From Proteobacteria bacterium DTSAM18 (GTDB taxonomy: Bacteria > Myxococcota_A > UBA796 > GCA-2862545), in the NCBI GenBank assembly GCA_028767165.1, contig JARACJ010000011.1, forward strand, positions 1 to 64,000: DNA of 64,000 nucleotides, read 5' to 3'. A program made the position numbers and the translations under genes. This document shows, in pieces, positions 62,518 through 64,000 of the stretch. The notes under the pieces were generated by a model. That model worked only from the letters and a program-made list of their open reading frames with translations, made no database searches and was not told where the DNA came from. The stretch's first letter is position 1; every line of letters begins with the position of its first letter.

Positions 62518-63273
62518 ATGAGAACCGTCGCCGTCCAATTCCGTCCCGACCGCGCCGACCTCCACGGGTCCCGCGCCCGGCTCGCTGCGATCACCGCCCA
62601 GGCCGCCGAAACGGCCGATCTGGTGGTCCTGCCGGAGCTGGCGGTGTCCGGCTACGTCTTCACCGACCGCGAAGAGGCGATGACGGTGGCGGAAGACCGC
62701 TTCGGGCCCACCTTCCAGGCCCTGTCCGAGGTGGCGCGCCAGCACCGTAGCTGGATCGTCTGCGGCTTCGTCGAGCACGCCCACCACCAGCTGTACAACA
62801 GCGCGCTGGTGATCGACCACGAGGGGCGCCTGGCGGGCTGCTACCGCAAGACCCTCCTGTTCGAGCTCGACGAGCTGTGGGCATCGGTAGGGGAGGGCGA
62901 CTACGGGCTGTTCCAGACCCCCTGGGGATCCTTCACCGTCGCGGTGTGCATGGACCTCAACGACGACCGCTTCGTGCGCTGGCTCGAGCGCTTCCAGCCG
63001 GATGTCCTCGCGTTCCCCACCAACTGGCTCGAGCAGGGCATCGACGTGTGGCGCTACTGGGCCTGGAGGATGTCCCGCTGCAGCACCACCCTCGTGGCCG
63101 CCAACACCTGGGGCCTCGACCGGGGTGTGCAGTTCTGCGGGCGGTCGGCCGTGCTCCGCCGGGGTGTGGTGCTGGCCGCGGCCCCGCCGGAGGGCGACGG
63201 CCTCGTCCAGGCGGAGCTGCACCATGCCCACGGGGTGAAGCCTTCGTCAATGGTGCGTATCGACCTGCCATAA
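62518..63273 (+). CDS. Carbon-nitrogen hydrolase (nitrilase superfamily)
   Basis: A 251-residue amidase-like enzyme with the complete Glu-Lys-Cys triad: LVVLPELAVSGYVF, CYRKTLLFELDE, and VAVCMDLNDDRFVRWL. This family hydrolyses amide or carbamoyl bonds; the substrate is unpredictable. The gene stands alone, preceded by the repeat region and followed by the CAP-domain gene. Confidence 0.9.
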   Translation: MRTVAVQFRPDRADLHGSRARLAAITAQAAETADLVVLPELAVSGYVFTDREEAMTVAEDRFGPTFQALSEVARQHRSWIVCGFVEHAHHQLYNSALVIDHEGRLAGCYRKTLLFELDELWASVGEGDYGLFQTPWGSFTVAVCMDLNDDRFVRWLERFQPDVLAFPTNWLEQGIDVWRYWAWRMSRCSTTLVAANTWGLDRGVQFCGRSAVLRRGVVLAAAPPEGDGLVQAELHHAHGVKPSSMVRIDLP

Positions 63274-63333
63274 GGGCCACCGTGCTGGCATTGTCCACTC
63301 GTCGAAGGTCCGTGAGGACGCGAGGAGGACGAC

Positions 63334-64000
63334 ATGTGGTGGCTGGTGATGTCGGCGGCAATGGCGGGATATGGCGATCCGGTGGATGGGCATCCCAACG
63401 CCATGGAGCGTGAGATGCACCTGTGGACCAACGCCGTGCGCGCCGCGCCCGGTGCCTTCGAGGATGCCTACCCCTGCGCCTACCGGGACTTCACCGAGAC
63501 CGAGAAGACCCCGCAGACCCTCCTCACCTGGAACGCCGATCTGCAGGCCGCTGCCACCTTCCACAGCGAGGATCAGGCCGCCAACGGGAAGATGTCCCAC
63601 AACAGCGCCGACGGCACCAGCTTCTACCGCCGCATCGAGCGCTTCTACCTGGGCGGCGGAGCCGGCGAGAACGTCGCGTTCAACTACGGCGGCGCCTACG
63701 ACGTGGTGATCAACGGGTGGATGTGCTCGGACGGCCACCGCGAGAACATCATGTGGCCGGACTTCCGGGAGTACGCCAACGGCGTGGCCTTCTCCTCCCG
63801 CAACGAGCCCTACTACACGCAGAACTTCGGCAGCGCTGCACCGGCGTCGTTCCACCCCATGAAGTCGGGCACCGGCTTCAACGACGGCTTCTCCCTGGAC
63901 TACACCTTCCTGGTCGACTTCCAGGCCACCGATGCCCCCGATCTCGTGGAGGTCGTGGTCAACGGCGAGGCCCACCCGATGGAGCTGCAGCTGGGCACCG
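63334..64000 (+). CDS. Secreted CAP (SCP/PR-1-like) domain protein, cut by right window edge
   Basis: The frame from ATG 63334 stays open to the end of the window (222 codons so far). A short hydrophobic leader (MWWLVMSAAMAGYG) is followed by a CAP domain: TNAVRAAPGAFEDAYPC, TLLTWNADLQAAATFHSEDQ, MSHNSADGTSFYRRI, GAGENVAFNYG and the signature NGWMCSDGHRENIMWPD. The histidines in FHSED and DGHREN and the Glu in GENV correspond to the usual CAP site. A beta-rich part begins after residue 175. Role unknown. GAGGAGG at 63322-63328 precedes the ATG by 5 bases. Confidence 0.85.
   Translation, partial: MWWLVMSAAMAGYGDPVDGHPNAMEREMHLWTNAVRAAPGAFEDAYPCAYRDFTETEKTPQTLLTWNADLQAAATFHSEDQAANGKMSHNSADGTSFYRRIERFYLGGGAGENVAFNYGGAYDVVINGWMCSDGHRENIMWPDFREYANGVAFSSRNEPYYTQNFGSAAPASFHPMKSGTGFNDGFSLDYTFLVDFQATDAPDLVEVVVNGEAHPMELQLGT

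Overview
The window is a very GC-rich bacterial chromosome segment of about 64 kb. It is densely and mostly vertically organised, with no rRNA, tRNA, CRISPR array or prophage that I can see. The many lipobox-bearing lipoproteins, a eukaryote-like Ser/Thr kinase with PEGA repeats, a neutral-ceramidase-like protein, and a double-length UvrA suggest Myxococcota or a related former deltaproteobacterium. The complete Na+-NQR locus would fit a marine or sodium-using lifestyle. The taxonomic call is inference.

Layout. The left edge carries the 3' end of a group II intron (maturase tail plus domain V/VI). Then come a ureohydrolase/glucose-6-phosphate isomerase pair, a DUF493 protein, and an outer-membrane barrel coupled to dapA and dapB. 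From 6.7 to 15.5 kb lie envelope and signalling genes: small lipoprotein, PEGA kinase, transglutaminase-like protein, PQQ-type sugar dehydrogenase with two haem motifs, TPR protein, periplasmic anchored protein. From 15.5 to 22.5 kb are RtcB, a methyltransferase, ruvC-ruvA-ruvB followed by a DUF192 lipoprotein and a DUF697 GTPase, then a lipoprotein GDPD.

The 23.1-30.1 kb block is the most unusual. A protein of 1985 residues has the helical scaffold seen in giant eCIS/polymorphic-toxin-like proteins. Its C-terminus appears to carry a CD38/ADP-ribosyl-cyclase-like NAD-consuming domain. The next co-directional gene encodes a 300-residue helical protein that could be its immunity partner.

From 34.9 to 39.6 kb, five genes joined by 4-nt stop/start overlaps form a type III polyketide (phenolic lipid or alkylpyrone) cluster: type III PKS, isoprenylcysteine-methyltransferase-like enzyme, acyl carrier protein, fatty-acyl-AMP ligase and FAD oxidoreductase. 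A MATE exporter is divergent from it, and a perfect 14-bp palindrome lies between them.

From 41 to 45.4 kb are a hydrolase-like lipoprotein, a Tam-like methyltransferase, and RNase HI facing an archaeal-type RNase HII. From 45.7 to 53 kb lies nqrABCDEF followed by the flavin transferase ApbE and NqrM, that is, the pump with its own maturation factors. The right end has a GYF-like membrane protein, a repeat-containing non-coding gap, the tandem UvrA, a two-gene tyrosine-catabolism unit (FAH-family protein, maleylacetoacetate isomerase), a second non-coding gap with 92-bp tandem repeats, a nitrilase-family hydrolase, and a CAP-domain protein cut by the window edge.
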